Counted from the first letter of the stretch, positions 27,842-38,566 are shown. The stretch is 49,143 nucleotides of DNA from Candidatus Bathyarchaeota archaeon (GCA_018396405.1 JAGTQD010000005.1:1-49143); one strand, 5' to 3'. Notes: a model not told the origin generated them from the letters alone. Translations and numbers: made by a program.

Positions 27842-28852
27842 TCATTCCACGAGAGCTTCTTTAAGTCTCCTCGCGCCCAGTATTTCCTTTAAGTAACTTC
27901 TAACCTCGGCGAAAATATCCTGTTCATTCCTACCCTCAATGATCTTTAGGCCATAAGCCTCGGCAAGGCTCCTCCCATCCGAATCAACGCCACTAAAGGT
28001 TATTATGATCTTATGCTCAACGTTGGCGTCAGTAGCCTTAGCCCAAAAAGCCAGAACATCAACCGCGCCTACAGCCCTCTCAAGAAGGTGGACGTGCCCA
28101 ACAACGCTGGGTGCGGCATCCCTCTCACGCCATACCGCGAAGGAGAATATATGCCTGGCTCCAGACCTACCATAAATTACAGCTGGAGCCTTAACAGATA
28201 AGCCCTCGTCTATAAGAGGCTTAAGAAAATCCTCGATGTTAAGTGTTAGGCGGTCAATCAAAAACTTCTTCTCAGGATTAACCTTAAAGACCATAACATT
28301 ATAAATTCTTAGATCATTTTCGCCGAAAACGTGGCCATTATCACATAAATATTCAATCTTGGGATCTGAGAAGACACTTTTACAATTCAGGCACTTATAT
28401 AGGAAACTAAACGTCCTATAATCTGACCCAGCCTGTAGAAGGGGCTTCCTACAATTTGGGCAGAAGAGCCCCTCCTCACTCTTAAACTTCCCCTCAAAAT
28501 CTATGTGACCACAGGTTAAATGCTCAATCATATTATCCCTAACAAGTCTAGATGAGCCGCATGAGGGGCAGCGCGTCCTAATCATCAGCCTATGAGATTG
28601 GCATCTAGGACATATGGAAAAATTATCCACTATCTCAGAGATCAGTATGCCAGCCCCGCTCAGCAGGAGGAGAACCTCTCTAGTCTCCTCCGAAGAACTA
28701 AAGATTCCATCAAGAGCAGGATATTTTACCCCAAAATTAAACTCGACGATGGGATCTATGCTATTAAAACCCCTAGCCTTTAAAGCCGCAAGTGCCCTCT
28801 GAACTTTCTCATCAGCCAGCAAACCCAATATATCGGGCAAGAGAGACCGCAC
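27842..28852 (-). CDS. TackOD1-like multi-zinc-ribbon protein with C-terminal possible restriction-endonuclease-fold region
   Basis: CPRCQSHRLMIRTRCPSCGSSRLVRDNMIEHLTCGH...CPNCRKPLLQAGSDYRTFSFLYKCLNC; C-terminal VDVLAFWAKATDANVEHKIIITFSGVDSDGRSLAEAYGLKIIEG. Confidence 0.5.
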   Translation of the reverse strand: MRSLLPDILGLLADEKVQRALAALKARGFNSIDPIVEFNFGVKYPALDGIFSSSEETREVLLLLSGAGILISEIVDNFSICPRCQSHRLMIRTRCPSCGSSRLVRDNMIEHLTCGHIDFEGKFKSEEGLFCPNCRKPLLQAGSDYRTFSFLYKCLNCKSVFSDPKIEYLCDNGHVFGENDLRIYNVMVFKVNPEKKFLIDRLTLNIEDFLKPLIDEGLSVKAPAVIYGRSGARHIFSFAVWRERDAAPSVVGHVHLLERAVGAVDVLAFWAKATDANVEHKIIITFSGVDSDGRSLAEAYGLKIIEGRNEQDIFAEVRSYLKEILGARRLKEALVE

Positions 28853-28941
28853 CGACGAAACAAATATGAAGGAATCGCTTATACTTAAATATTATCTATT
28901 ACTAATAGGTATTAATTAACCATGAGATTATATATTGCTAG

Positions 28942-29778
28942 GCTGGTGATCTTACGAGGGCGACCGCTATAGCCATTCTTCTCTTACTAGCCACTAGCCT
29001 AGCTCAGCAGGCTGAGACCTACACAGTAGAGAAATGCGTCCTAACGGTTTATAGGGATGGAGTAGTCCAGGTTTACCTCGAGGCAGCGGTCGATGAGCTT
29101 GAACCATATATAACGCTTCCACTCTTATCAAGTGCGGATAAAATAAGCAGCATACTGGTTCTAGATGAAAATAATGAGGTCTTAGATTACGATTACGGAG
29201 AGAATAATACTATAGTTATATACACGCTTGGGGCAAGGCAAGTTAAACTTGAATATGAAACCCTCGGCTTAACATTAATGGAGTATGGCTTATGGACATT
29301 AAAGGTCTCAACACCCTTTAACACAACAATTATACTCTCAAACGCAACAATAATCTATATAAACATGGCTCCAGAGAAAATAAGATCCACGGATGGAGGG
29401 ATCGAGCTTAACCTCTATCCGGGAGAATGGGAAATAAGCTACAGTTATGAGGCGCCAGCAAAGCCGCCAGCACCTCATAAACCATCAGACCAACTCTTAT
29501 ATTACGCTATCGTCGGAGCATGTATTATATGCGTATCCATTCTAGCAGTCCTATACATTATTAGGAGGAGGAAGACTCTTAAAGAATTCAGTGGGGAGGA
29601 GGCTGAGATCTTAAAGTATATTAGGGAGAGGGGCGGTAGGGTGCTTGAGGCGGAGCTAAGGGAGAGGTTCCCACATATTCCCAGGACAAGCATGTGGCGG
29701 TTAATAAGACGCCTTGAGAAGAGGGGTGTAGTTCAGGTCAGGAAGGTCGGGCTACAAAATGTAGTCGAACTAAAATAG
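28942..29778 (+). CDS. Membrane-anchored winged-helix protein (signal peptide, extracytoplasmic domain, TM, C-terminal wHTH); start uncertain
   Basis: ORF track begins at ATG 29278, but the open frame extends to 28942 and encodes RATAIAILLLLATSLAQQ (signal peptide); C-terminal EILKYIRERGGRVLEAELRERFPHIPRTSMWRLIRRLEKRGVV wHTH. Confidence 0.65.
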   Translation, partial: AGDLTRATAIAILLLLATSLAQQAETYTVEKCVLTVYRDGVVQVYLEAAVDELEPYITLPLLSSADKISSILVLDENNEVLDYDYGENNTIVIYTLGARQVKLEYETLGLTLMEYGLWTLKVSTPFNTTIILSNATIIYINMAPEKIRSTDGGIELNLYPGEWEISYSYEAPAKPPAPHKPSDQLLYYAIVGACIICVSILAVLYIIRRRKTLKEFSGEEAEILKYIRERGGRVLEAELRERFPHIPRTSMWRLIRRLEKRGVVQVRKVGLQNVVELK

Positions 29779-29786
29779 GGAAAATA

Positions 29787-32700
29787 CTACCAGTATTTGA
29801 ATAGGAGGCTATCCATATACTCGTTTAAAGATCTGATTATGACCTCATTATTATTTCCCCTATATTTCAGGACTTTGACAATAGCTGAGGCTAATTCAAG
29901 CGTTGTAACTATTGGAACATTATATTCAACAGCCAGCCTACGAATTATATACTCATCCTTGAGGACATCTGGAGAAACCCCATCCGGGTTCCCAGCTGGG
30001 ATATTGATAACGAGATCTATCTTGCGCTGGACGAGATAATCGATAATGTTTGGTTTCCTCGAGGTTTCACTAACTTTATAGAGAACCGTTACATCCTTTA
30101 ACCCGGCTTTATAGAGGGCGTCTGCGGTGTGCTCAGTGGCATAAATCTTAAAGCCGATCTCACTCAAGCTCCTCGCCAGGGGAATAATTTTATCCTTCAT
30201 CTCCCGCCCCCCAACGGTTATTAATGCCGCTCCACCCCCATCTGGAAATGTGAATTCAACGGACTCGAGAGCCTTCATCAGGGCGTCTGCAAAGTTCTCG
30301 CCTATACATGCAGCCTCACCAGTGCTAACCATCTCGACACCTAAGACTGGATCCGCTCCAGTCAACCGCATAAAACTGAACTGTGGAACCTTAACGGCGA
30401 CGTATGGCATGGGTGGCAGCTCAAGTATACCGATCTCCTTAAGGCTCTTTCCGAGAAAGATTCCCGCGGCAATATCTATTAGGTGGACGCCCCTACTCTT
30501 ACTCACGTATGGAAGGGATCTGGAGGCCCTAAGGTTACACTCTATCACCATAACCTCACGGTTCTTAACGAGAAATTGTATATTGAATGGGCCCTTTATG
30601 CAGAGCGCCCTAGCGATCTTATATGTGTAATCCTCAATTTTCTTAATCACGTCACTGCTCAATGTCTGCGGGGGTATACACATAACGGCATCTCCACTGT
30701 GAACCCCGGCCTGCTCAATATGCTCTATAACAGCGCCTATCAAGACATCTTCTCCATCCGAGACGCCATCAACCTCAACCTCCTTAGCGCCCTCAATAAA
30801 CTTTGATATGACGACAGGATGCTCCTTCGAGACCCTGGCCGCTAGCTCAAGATAGCTCCTAAGCTCTTCCCTATTATGCGCAACCCTCATGGCCTCCCCG
30901 GATAGGACGTAGCTTGGCCTAACTAGAACCGGATACCCGATCTCCTCAGCAAACTTCTCGGCCTCATCAATCATCGTAAGCTTACTCCATTTTGGCTGTG
31001 GAATACCGAGCTTATCCAGAAGAGCACTGAACTTCGACCTATCCTCAGCGGCATCTATACTCTCACTTGAGGTTCCAAGAATCCTGACGCCGGCCCCGGA
31101 GAGTTTTAAAGCAATATTATTGGGTATTTGGCCTCCAACGCTCACTATAACTCCGAGGGGGTTCTCCTTCTCATATATGTCTAGAACCCTCTCAAATGTT
31201 ATCTCTTCAAAATATAATTTATCTGAGATGTCATAATCCGTTGAGACCGTTTCAGGATTATAATTTATCACTATCGCCTCATCTATTCCATATTTTTTCA
31301 GCGCCCAAACCGTGTTCACGCAGCTCCAGTCGAACTCTACGCTTGAGCCTATCCTGAAGACTCCTGCACCTAAGACAATAACCTTCCTTTTTCCATTGTC
31401 GAATGATATATCATCCTCATCACCATTATATGTCAGATATAGATAGTTTGTCTTAGCTGGCCACTCTGCTGCAAGCGTATCTATCTGCTTGACTACGGGT
31501 ATTATCCCATGAGCCTTTCTAAATCGCCTAACATCCTCCTCACTAACCCTCAGATACTTGGCGATCTGCGCGTCAGAGAAGCCCAGTCGCTTAGCCTCCC
31601 TAATAACTTCAGCCGCACCCTTATCGCTGAGCTTAATCTTTTTGAGCCTCTCCTCCATGTTGAGAATGTTTTTTATCTTGTAGAGGAACCATGGATCTAT
31701 CCCGCTCAGGCGATAGATCTCCTCTATTGAGACCCCCATCTTCATAGCCTTAACTATCTTAAAGAGGCGCTCATCAGTCGGATTCATTAAGCAATCCTTT
31801 ATGGCTTCTATTGGCTCAGGCTCATCTTCATCGCTATTTCCGACAAGACCGATCTTGCCAATATCAAGCATCCTAACAGCCTTCTGGAGCGCCTCCTCAA
31901 AGGTTCTGCCAATAGCCATAACCTCTCCAACAGACTTCATCTGCGTCCCTATATGGCGATCAGCATTCCTAAACTTCTTAAGATCCCAGCGTGGGATCTT
32001 AACCACAATATAATCTAGAGCTGGCTCGAAGCACGCGGTCGTTATCCCAGTAACCTTATTTATCAGCTCTGGAAGCGTATAGCCTATCGCCAGCTTAGCC
32101 GCTATATAAGCTAAGGGATATCCAGTAGCCTTACTGGCCAAGGCTGAGCTCCTAGACATTCTCGGGTTAACCTCTATAGCCCTATACTCTTCAGATCTGG
32201 GATGGAGAGCCCATTGAATATTACACTCGCCAACCACGCCTAGAGCCCTCACAGCCCTTATCGAGGCAGAGCGCAATATATGATATTCGCGGTTGGTCAA
32301 TGTCTGTGAGGGAGCGACAACTATCGAGTCACCAGTATGGACACCCATCGGATCAAAATTCTCCATGTTGCAGACAGTTATACAGTTATCCTTATAATCC
32401 CTCATGACCTCATACTCAACTTCCTTCCAGTGGCCAATCCACTCTTCAATCAAAACCTGCCTAATTAGGCTGTGTACAAGGGCCCTGCTAACAATTTCCT
32501 TGAGCTCACGCCCATTATATGCTACGCCAGTGCCCTTACCACCCAGAGTGTACGCAACCCTAACCATCACTGGGTAGCCTATCTCCTCAGCCACCTCCAA
32601 TGCCTCCTCAACGGATGAGGCGGATCTACTCTCAGGCACTGGCACACCCGCATCCATCATTGTCCGCCTAAACAGTTCTCTGTTTGATGCCCTCTCAATA

Positions 32701-33086
32701 GTCTCAATGGATGTGCCAAGAACCTTAACCCCATACTTGTCTAGAATACCTATCTTAGCCAGCTGGACGCCACAGTTTAGGGCTGTCTGGCCACCAAAGC
32801 CTAGCAGTATGCCATCTGGTCTCTCCCTCTCAATAACCTTCTCAACATATCTTGGCGTGACTGGGAGCAAATAGACCCTTCCGGCGAGTCTTGGGTCAGT
32901 TTGTATCGTTGCTATATTCGGGTTAACTAGGACTGTCTCTATACCCTCCTCCCTAAGCGCCTTAAGGCACTGGCTCCCAGAATAGTCGAATTCGGCGGCC
33001 TCTCCAATCTTTATCGCCCCGCTTCCAAGCACAAGAACCTTCTTAACCCACTCGAATCTAGGCATAGTCCTCACCCAGCCCTCCAA
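29787..33086 (-). CDS. carB: Carbamoyl-phosphate synthase large subunit
   Basis: 1099 aa, VLVLGSGAIKIGEAAEFDYSGSQ, two ATP-grasp halves, MGS-like C-terminus. Confidence 0.97.
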   Translation of the reverse strand: MEGWVRTMPRFEWVKKVLVLGSGAIKIGEAAEFDYSGSQCLKALREEGIETVLVNPNIATIQTDPRLAGRVYLLPVTPRYVEKVIERERPDGILLGFGGQTALNCGVQLAKIGILDKYGVKVLGTSIETIERASNRELFRRTMMDAGVPVPESRSASSVEEALEVAEEIGYPVMVRVAYTLGGKGTGVAYNGRELKEIVSRALVHSLIRQVLIEEWIGHWKEVEYEVMRDYKDNCITVCNMENFDPMGVHTGDSIVVAPSQTLTNREYHILRSASIRAVRALGVVGECNIQWALHPRSEEYRAIEVNPRMSRSSALASKATGYPLAYIAAKLAIGYTLPELINKVTGITTACFEPALDYIVVKIPRWDLKKFRNADRHIGTQMKSVGEVMAIGRTFEEALQKAVRMLDIGKIGLVGNSDEDEPEPIEAIKDCLMNPTDERLFKIVKAMKMGVSIEEIYRLSGIDPWFLYKIKNILNMEERLKKIKLSDKGAAEVIREAKRLGFSDAQIAKYLRVSEEDVRRFRKAHGIIPVVKQIDTLAAEWPAKTNYLYLTYNGDEDDISFDNGKRKVIVLGAGVFRIGSSVEFDWSCVNTVWALKKYGIDEAIVINYNPETVSTDYDISDKLYFEEITFERVLDIYEKENPLGVIVSVGGQIPNNIALKLSGAGVRILGTSSESIDAAEDRSKFSALLDKLGIPQPKWSKLTMIDEAEKFAEEIGYPVLVRPSYVLSGEAMRVAHNREELRSYLELAARVSKEHPVVISKFIEGAKEVEVDGVSDGEDVLIGAVIEHIEQAGVHSGDAVMCIPPQTLSSDVIKKIEDYTYKIARALCIKGPFNIQFLVKNREVMVIECNLRASRSLPYVSKSRGVHLIDIAAGIFLGKSLKEIGILELPPMPYVAVKVPQFSFMRLTGADPVLGVEMVSTGEAACIGENFADALMKALESVEFTFPDGGGAALITVGGREMKDKIIPLARSLSEIGFKIYATEHTADALYKAGLKDVTVLYKVSETSRKPNIIDYLVQRKIDLVINIPAGNPDGVSPDVLKDEYIIRRLAVEYNVPIVTTLELASAIVKVLKYRGNNNEVIIRSLNEYMDSLLFKYW

Positions 33087-34219
33087 ACCCTCTTGATAAA
33101 TTCATCAAAGAGGAACTCTGTGTCATATGGGCCAGGCGAAGCTTCTGGATGCCACTGCACCGCAAAAGACGGGCCATTCTTGAGCTTTATGCCCTCAACA
33201 GTCCTATCATTGGCATTTATAAACCAGCATTCCAGATCCGTCTTATCGAGTGATTCAGCCCTGACAGCGTATCCGTGGTTTTGGATCGTTATATAACATA
33301 ACCCTGTTTTAAGGTCATATGCTGGCTGGTTCTGAGACCTATGCCCATACTTGAGCTTATATGTATCCCCGCCCAGAGCCAAAGCCATAATCTGGTTCCC
33401 AAGACATATGCCCATCATCGGCAAGCCTTCCTCTGCCAGAACCCTAACCGACTCGATCGTCTCCCCACACATTTTTGGGTCTCCAGGCCCATTACTTATC
33501 AGGATTCCATCCGGCTTGAATTCAAGAATCTCCTCTGCGGGAAAGTCGTATGGAACTCTTATTACATCCACGCGACGCTTTAATAGGCATCTTAATATCC
33601 CAGCCTTAACACCACAATCTATAACGACTATTCTAGCCTTTCCGCCACAATCATAGTATACTGGCTCTTTGATCGAGACCTCCCTGACAAGGTTGCTTTT
33701 GTTTGGATCTGGAATACTTTTAACCTCGTCTAGCAGCCTATCTATATTTGGTTCATCACCCTCTCTACACACCTCCAGTATGCCGAGCATAACGCCCTTT
33801 TCTCTAAGCTTCTTTGTTAGGCGTCTGGTGTCAATGCCATATATTCCTGGGACGCCTTCCTCCCTAAGCCATTCATCAAGAGTCTTCCTTGAAGCCCAGT
33901 GATGCGGCTTTAAGCATAGCTCCTGTATAACTAGGCCCCTAACCTTAATCCCAGTGGACTCGAAGATTAATGGTATCCCAAAACTATTATACTCATATTC
34001 TGGGACACCATAATTCCCAATAAGCGGATACGTTAGAACAAGAATTTGGCCAAGATAAGATGGGTCTGTAAGAGATTCTGGATAACCAACCATCCCGGTT
34101 GAGAAGACAACTTCCCCAGAAACCTTCTTTACAGCTCCAAAACCCCTACCGATGAAGAAAGACCCATCCTCAAGAACTAGAACAGCTTTACCTGCCACCT
34201 CTCCCAAGGGAAGATTCAT
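33071..34219 (-). CDS. carA: Carbamoyl-phosphate synthase small (glutaminase) subunit
   Basis: GLPMMGICLGNQIMALALGG, HRSQNQPAYDL, VQWHPEASPGP. Confidence 0.97.
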   Translation of the reverse strand: MNLPLGEVAGKAVLVLEDGSFFIGRGFGAVKKVSGEVVFSTGMVGYPESLTDPSYLGQILVLTYPLIGNYGVPEYEYNSFGIPLIFESTGIKVRGLVIQELCLKPHHWASRKTLDEWLREEGVPGIYGIDTRRLTKKLREKGVMLGILEVCREGDEPNIDRLLDEVKSIPDPNKSNLVREVSIKEPVYYDCGGKARIVVIDCGVKAGILRCLLKRRVDVIRVPYDFPAEEILEFKPDGILISNGPGDPKMCGETIESVRVLAEEGLPMMGICLGNQIMALALGGDTYKLKYGHRSQNQPAYDLKTGLCYITIQNHGYAVRAESLDKTDLECWFINANDRTVEGIKLKNGPSFAVQWHPEASPGPYDTEFLFDEFIKRVWRAG

Positions 34220-34260
34220 TAACCTCTTGAAACCCTCCTTAAAACTTTAAAAACGTAGAT

Positions 34261-35769
34261 TTAAACTTTACTATCATATCCGCGCTCCTTAAGGGACGTG
34301 AGGCTGTATAGCTTGGCTAGCGAGTTAAGCCTGTCTCTTGAGGAGCTGAGCGTCTCCTTTAAGCGTAGAGTCTCATCTCTAAATTTGCTAAGTAGAATTT
34401 TCCTTTCAGATAACATTCTCTCAACCTCTCTTCTGGACGGCCCACCCCTAACGCTATGAGACTCCAAAAAGCCCGCCAAGCTCACGGCAATATGCAAGTC
34501 CTCTTCTTTAACTTGGATCGGATTACTGAGAAAGTTTGCTGAGACCTCTGCCAATAGACGAGGTGTAACATCCTTCAACGTTTTTCCAGACTCTAAGAGG
34601 ATTTTCACAAGGGAGCCAGTGATCTTGTGGGCGACCCTGAACGGGATACCATACTTTCTGACAAGCATGTTTGCAACTTCTGTAGCAGCCATAAAACTAT
34701 AGATAGGCTTATCAATATTTTCGACCTTCACTTTTAAACCCCTAACAAGCTCTGAGAGAACCTTAAGAGACTCCCGCATGACTTCACATGCATCCCAGAG
34801 CCTAGGCGTAGCCTCCTGAAAATCAAGGTTATAGACTGAGGGTAAGCTCTTCAGCACAATTGAGACTGCAATGAAGTTGCCTAAGATGAGACCCATCCTA
34901 GCCCTCATAACCTCTAGAACATCTGGATTCTTCTTCTGCGGCATTATGCTACTAGTAGATGTGAACTCATCTGGAAGCTCAATTAAGCCAAACTCCATTG
35001 AAGACCATATTATCAAGTCCTCAAGCAAATAACTTAAGTTAACTGCCATAACGGAGAGGGCAGCTAAAGTCTCTAGGAGAAAATCTCTCGACCTAACAGC
35101 GTCAATAGAATTCTCAATCAGTCCATCGAAGCCGAGTAGCTCCATAACCCTCTCGCGGCTTATCGGAAAACTCGTTGTCGAAAGCGCCCCAGCGCCCATT
35201 GGGCATAGGTTAACGTGTCTATAGGCGTTAAATATTCTTTCTAGATCCCTGGAGAGAGCATCAAAGTGTGATAGCAAGTAGTGGGCGAATGTAATAGGCT
35301 GTGCTGGCTGAAGGTGAGTATATCCAGGAAGAACGGTGTTAATGTTCTTGTCGGCAACCTCAAGCAGTGATCCCTGAAGGGCTAATGTCTCCTCTAATAT
35401 ACCGAGGATCTCTTCCCGCAGAGCCATCCTTATGGCCGTCGCCACTTGATCATTCCTGCTTTTGGCGATGTTAAGGTTTCCGCCAACATCAATCCCGGCT
35501 CTTTTTATAACCTCCTCCTCAATGAGGACATGAATGTCTTCAACGTCAAGTCTAAAGGGAGGATTTTCATCTAATGTAAGAAGAGCCTCAAGAATTCTTG
35601 AGCCATCCTCCTTAGAGATTATACCCCTCTCCACAAGCACTATTACATGAGCCTTATTGACGTCCAGGACATGCTTCAATATCTTTTCATCATATCTAAT
35701 TGATGAAACATATTTTAGGGCATCCTCCCTCAAGCCAGATACTCTGCCGCCCTTAAGGATCTCAGACAA
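34261..35769 (-). CDS. argH: Argininosuccinate lyase
   Basis: SRNDQVATAIRM, GYTHLQPAQPIT, SSIMPQKKNPDVLE. Confidence 0.96.
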   Translation of the reverse strand: MSEILKGGRVSGLREDALKYVSSIRYDEKILKHVLDVNKAHVIVLVERGIISKEDGSRILEALLTLDENPPFRLDVEDIHVLIEEEVIKRAGIDVGGNLNIAKSRNDQVATAIRMALREEILGILEETLALQGSLLEVADKNINTVLPGYTHLQPAQPITFAHYLLSHFDALSRDLERIFNAYRHVNLCPMGAGALSTTSFPISRERVMELLGFDGLIENSIDAVRSRDFLLETLAALSVMAVNLSYLLEDLIIWSSMEFGLIELPDEFTSTSSIMPQKKNPDVLEVMRARMGLILGNFIAVSIVLKSLPSVYNLDFQEATPRLWDACEVMRESLKVLSELVRGLKVKVENIDKPIYSFMAATEVANMLVRKYGIPFRVAHKITGSLVKILLESGKTLKDVTPRLLAEVSANFLSNPIQVKEEDLHIAVSLAGFLESHSVRGGPSRREVERMLSERKILLSKFRDETLRLKETLSSSRDRLNSLAKLYSLTSLKERGYDSKV

Positions 35770-35772
35770 AAT

Positions 35773-36975
35773 CTAGCTCCTCCGAGCCCTTTTAAGGGCC
35801 CCTGCAACCTTGGTCGCCAGCCCCCAGAGCTCTATGAAGCCTCCCGCGGCGCTCTGATCGAAGCTTGAATCAATATTATATGTGGCTAAGCTCATGTCGT
35901 AGAGTGAGTATGGCGATGATCTGCCAACAACTGTAGCGCAACCCTTATACAATTTAACTCTAACCTCTCCAGTAACCCTGTCCTGCGTCTTATTGATGAA
36001 GGCATCAAGATCCTCCCTTAATGGATCCATCCAGAGGCCAGCATATACTAGGTAAGCCCACTCTAAATCAACATGCTGCTTGAAGAGAATTTCATGTCTA
36101 GTTAAAACAAGCTTCTCTAAATCTTTATGGGCCTCTATTATTACGGTTGCTGCAGGGCACTCATAGACCTCACGGGACTTTATTCCAACCAAGCGGTCCT
36201 CCATATGATCGATTCTTCCAACACCATGCCTCCCAGCAATATTATTAAGAGTCTCTATTAAATCAGCAGGGCTCATGTTTACGCCATTAAGGGACTTTGG
36301 AACACCATTCTCAAACTCAAGCGTTATGTATTCGGGCTCGTTGGGAGCTTTCTCTGGAGAGACCGTCCACTCAAAGGCATCTTCAGGAGGCTCCTTCTCG
36401 GGATACTCAAGTATTCCGCACTCTATTGAGCGGCCCCACAAGTTTTGATCTATGCTGTATGGTTTGTCTTTATCTACTGGAATCGGTATACCATGCTTCT
36501 TGGCATACTCTATCTCAGCGTCACGTGTCATCCCCCACTCTCTAACGGGCGCTATAACCTTAAGCCTCGGGTTTAGCGCCCTAACTGTGACCTCTATCCT
36601 AACCTGATCATTACCTTTCCCAGTGCATCCATGCGCAACAGCCTCAGCGCCCTCAATCTCAGCAACCTCAACCAGCTTAGAGGCTATAAGTGGTCTGGAG
36701 AGAGCTGTGCTGACAGGATATTTCCCCTCATACAGGGCATTCGCCTTGATCGCTGGGAAGACATAATTTTTAACAAACTCTTCCTTAGCATCTATGGAGT
36801 AGTGTTTTAGGGTGCCAAGCCTATAAGACTTCTCTTCAATAGCTTTTAAATCCTCCTTTTGGCCGAGATCGAGCGTTACAGTTATGACGGCGGCGTCATA
36901 TTTCTCCTGAAGCCACTTCACTAGCACTGATGTATCGAGTCCACCAGAGTAGGCTAAAACGATTTTCCTCTTCAA
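35773..36975 (-). CDS. argG: Argininosuccinate synthase
   Basis: [32 protein letters not shown]. Confidence 0.97.
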   Translation of the reverse strand: MKRKIVLAYSGGLDTSVLVKWLQEKYDAAVITVTLDLGQKEDLKAIEEKSYRLGTLKHYSIDAKEEFVKNYVFPAIKANALYEGKYPVSTALSRPLIASKLVEVAEIEGAEAVAHGCTGKGNDQVRIEVTVRALNPRLKVIAPVREWGMTRDAEIEYAKKHGIPIPVDKDKPYSIDQNLWGRSIECGILEYPEKEPPEDAFEWTVSPEKAPNEPEYITLEFENGVPKSLNGVNMSPADLIETLNNIAGRHGVGRIDHMEDRLVGIKSREVYECPAATVIIEAHKDLEKLVLTRHEILFKQHVDLEWAYLVYAGLWMDPLREDLDAFINKTQDRVTGEVRVKLYKGCATVVGRSSPYSLYDMSLATYNIDSSFDQSAAGGFIELWGLATKVAGALKRARRS

Positions 36976-37065
36976 GCCCTAAGGGACCCCCATTAAGGTT
37001 GGGGGTTAAAGGGGCAGATTAAATATATTTATTTTTTGACTAAGATTAATCAATGATGCCTTGAG

Positions 37066-37081
37066 TGACCAAAATTGGTCA
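37066..37081. promoter_or_regulatory. Palindrome TGACCAAAATTGGTCA in argG/regulator divergent intergenic region
   Basis: 6-bp arms TGACCA/TGGTCA around AAAT, overlapping the TTG start of the downstream regulator. Confidence 0.5.
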
Positions 37082-37749
37082 AACAATCTTTAACTAAAGT
37101 TGTTCAAGGTCTCCTAGAGGAGGATCCGTTAATCATTGATTCTTTAGAGCGGGGATACGCTAACATCAGCGCGGTAGCACGCCTATTAAAGCCAGAGATA
37201 GAGAGGAGGATGGGACGAAGAGTAAATTTAAGTGGCATAATAACGGCTATTAGGCGCGCAAAATCTGGGTATAAGCCATCCATAGAGCACATTAAGGTTT
37301 TAGCTGATAGTGTGATAACCATAAGGACAAACTTAGCAAAGATATCTATTGAGAGGACTCGGAAAAATCTTGAGAAGGCGAGACTATTATCTACCGAGTT
37401 CCCAGAAGCCTTCTTCCAGGTTCTCGAGGGAGAGGAGACGCTGACCCTAATAATGGATCAAAGGGTGCTCAGTAAAATTAAGCCAAAATTTAGGGATGAT
37501 GAGATCATTGACGAGAAGAATGATTTATCCGCCATAATCATCCAGAGCCCAAGAGAGATTATCAATACGCCAAGATGCATCTCAGAATTCTATAATGTAA
37601 TTTCTAGGAGGGGGATAAATATTGAGGAGACAATAAGTTGCTGCACAGAAACGATAATAGTGCTTAGAATGAGCGATTCAGCAAAAGCCTATAACACCCT
37701 TATACATCTAATAGAGGATGCTAGAAGAAGATTGTCCCAGGCCAAATAA
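37075..37749 (+). CDS. ACT-domain protein with N-terminal HTH-like region; candidate amino-acid-responsive regulator
   Basis: Helical N-terminal half with LERGYANISAVARLLKPEIERRMGRRVNLSGIITAIRR, C-terminal ACT-like CISEFYNVISRRGINIEETISCCTETIIVLRMSDSAKAYNTLIHLI. Confidence 0.6.
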   Translation: MVKQSLTKVVQGLLEEDPLIIDSLERGYANISAVARLLKPEIERRMGRRVNLSGIITAIRRAKSGYKPSIEHIKVLADSVITIRTNLAKISIERTRKNLEKARLLSTEFPEAFFQVLEGEETLTLIMDQRVLSKIKPKFRDDEIIDEKNDLSAIIIQSPREIINTPRCISEFYNVISRRGINIEETISCCTETIIVLRMSDSAKAYNTLIHLIEDARRRLSQAK

Positions 37750-37763
37750 TGGAGACTGCTATG

Positions 37764-38354
37764 TCACCTTATACTTGCCGCGAGCCTAATTGCCTCCTCA
37801 ATGTATCCTTTAAGCCGCATATTATATAATGCGGCCGCTGGATGATATGAGGGAATAATATAGGTTTTTGACTCCCAGAACTTAACCTCAAATATCTTTC
37901 CCTGAACTACGCTCATAGACCTAAAGGCGATTCCAGCCTTCGATAAGATGTATGCAGTTGAGTGCCTGCCAAGCGTCACTATTATTTTAGGTTTTATTAA
38001 GTCGAGTTGCTCATCAAGATAGGGGCCACAAGCTTTTATCTCTTCTGGGCGGGGATCTCTATTCTCAGGCGGCCTACACTTAACAATATTCGTTATATAA
38101 ACGCTTTCCCTCGAAAGACCAGCCTTTCTAATAGCCTCCTCAAGCAGTTTCCCAGCAGAGCCGACGAAAGGTTTACCCTTAATATCTTCCCAGTAGCCAG
38201 GTGCCTCTCCAACAAAGACTATATTAGCGTTTAGGTCTCCATCGCCTAAAACGGGGTTTTTACGAGACCTCCAGAGGGAACATTTTCTGCATGAGCTTAT
38301 CACCTCAGCTAATTTCCTGAAAACCTCAATCTTTAACTGTTGATCCAAAACCAT
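37764..38354 (-). CDS. Type-4 uracil-DNA glycosylase
   Basis: CRKCSLWRSRKNPVLGDGDLNANIVFVGEAPGYWEDIKGKPFVGSAGKLL, ITNIVKCRPPENRDP. Confidence 0.93.
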   Translation of the reverse strand: MVLDQQLKIEVFRKLAEVISSCRKCSLWRSRKNPVLGDGDLNANIVFVGEAPGYWEDIKGKPFVGSAGKLLEEAIRKAGLSRESVYITNIVKCRPPENRDPRPEEIKACGPYLDEQLDLIKPKIIVTLGRHSTAYILSKAGIAFRSMSVVQGKIFEVKFWESKTYIIPSYHPAAALYNMRLKGYIEEAIRLAASIR

Positions 38355-38566
38355 TCACGCTGCCACACCGCTCTCATAAACCAAGAGGAAGATGTATGGA
38401 AACCTAAAATTAATTTTATTCTCCTATCTTAAGAGGAGGGGTTAGGCTACCAATATGTATGAGGGTGTTAAAGAGCTGCTTCACCCACTCTAGACCTAGC
38501 CTTTAAGCACTAAAAACAATTACTAGGATTTCTATGACAGACGCTGTTAATGCTTTCTCGAGAGGA

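Noticed and set aside
38455-38493. 12-codon ORF (MYEGVKELLHPL) with upstream AGGAGGGG between UDG4 and adenosine-specific kinase genes
   Set aside because: Too short, on the strand opposite both neighbours, with no evident function; most likely chance.
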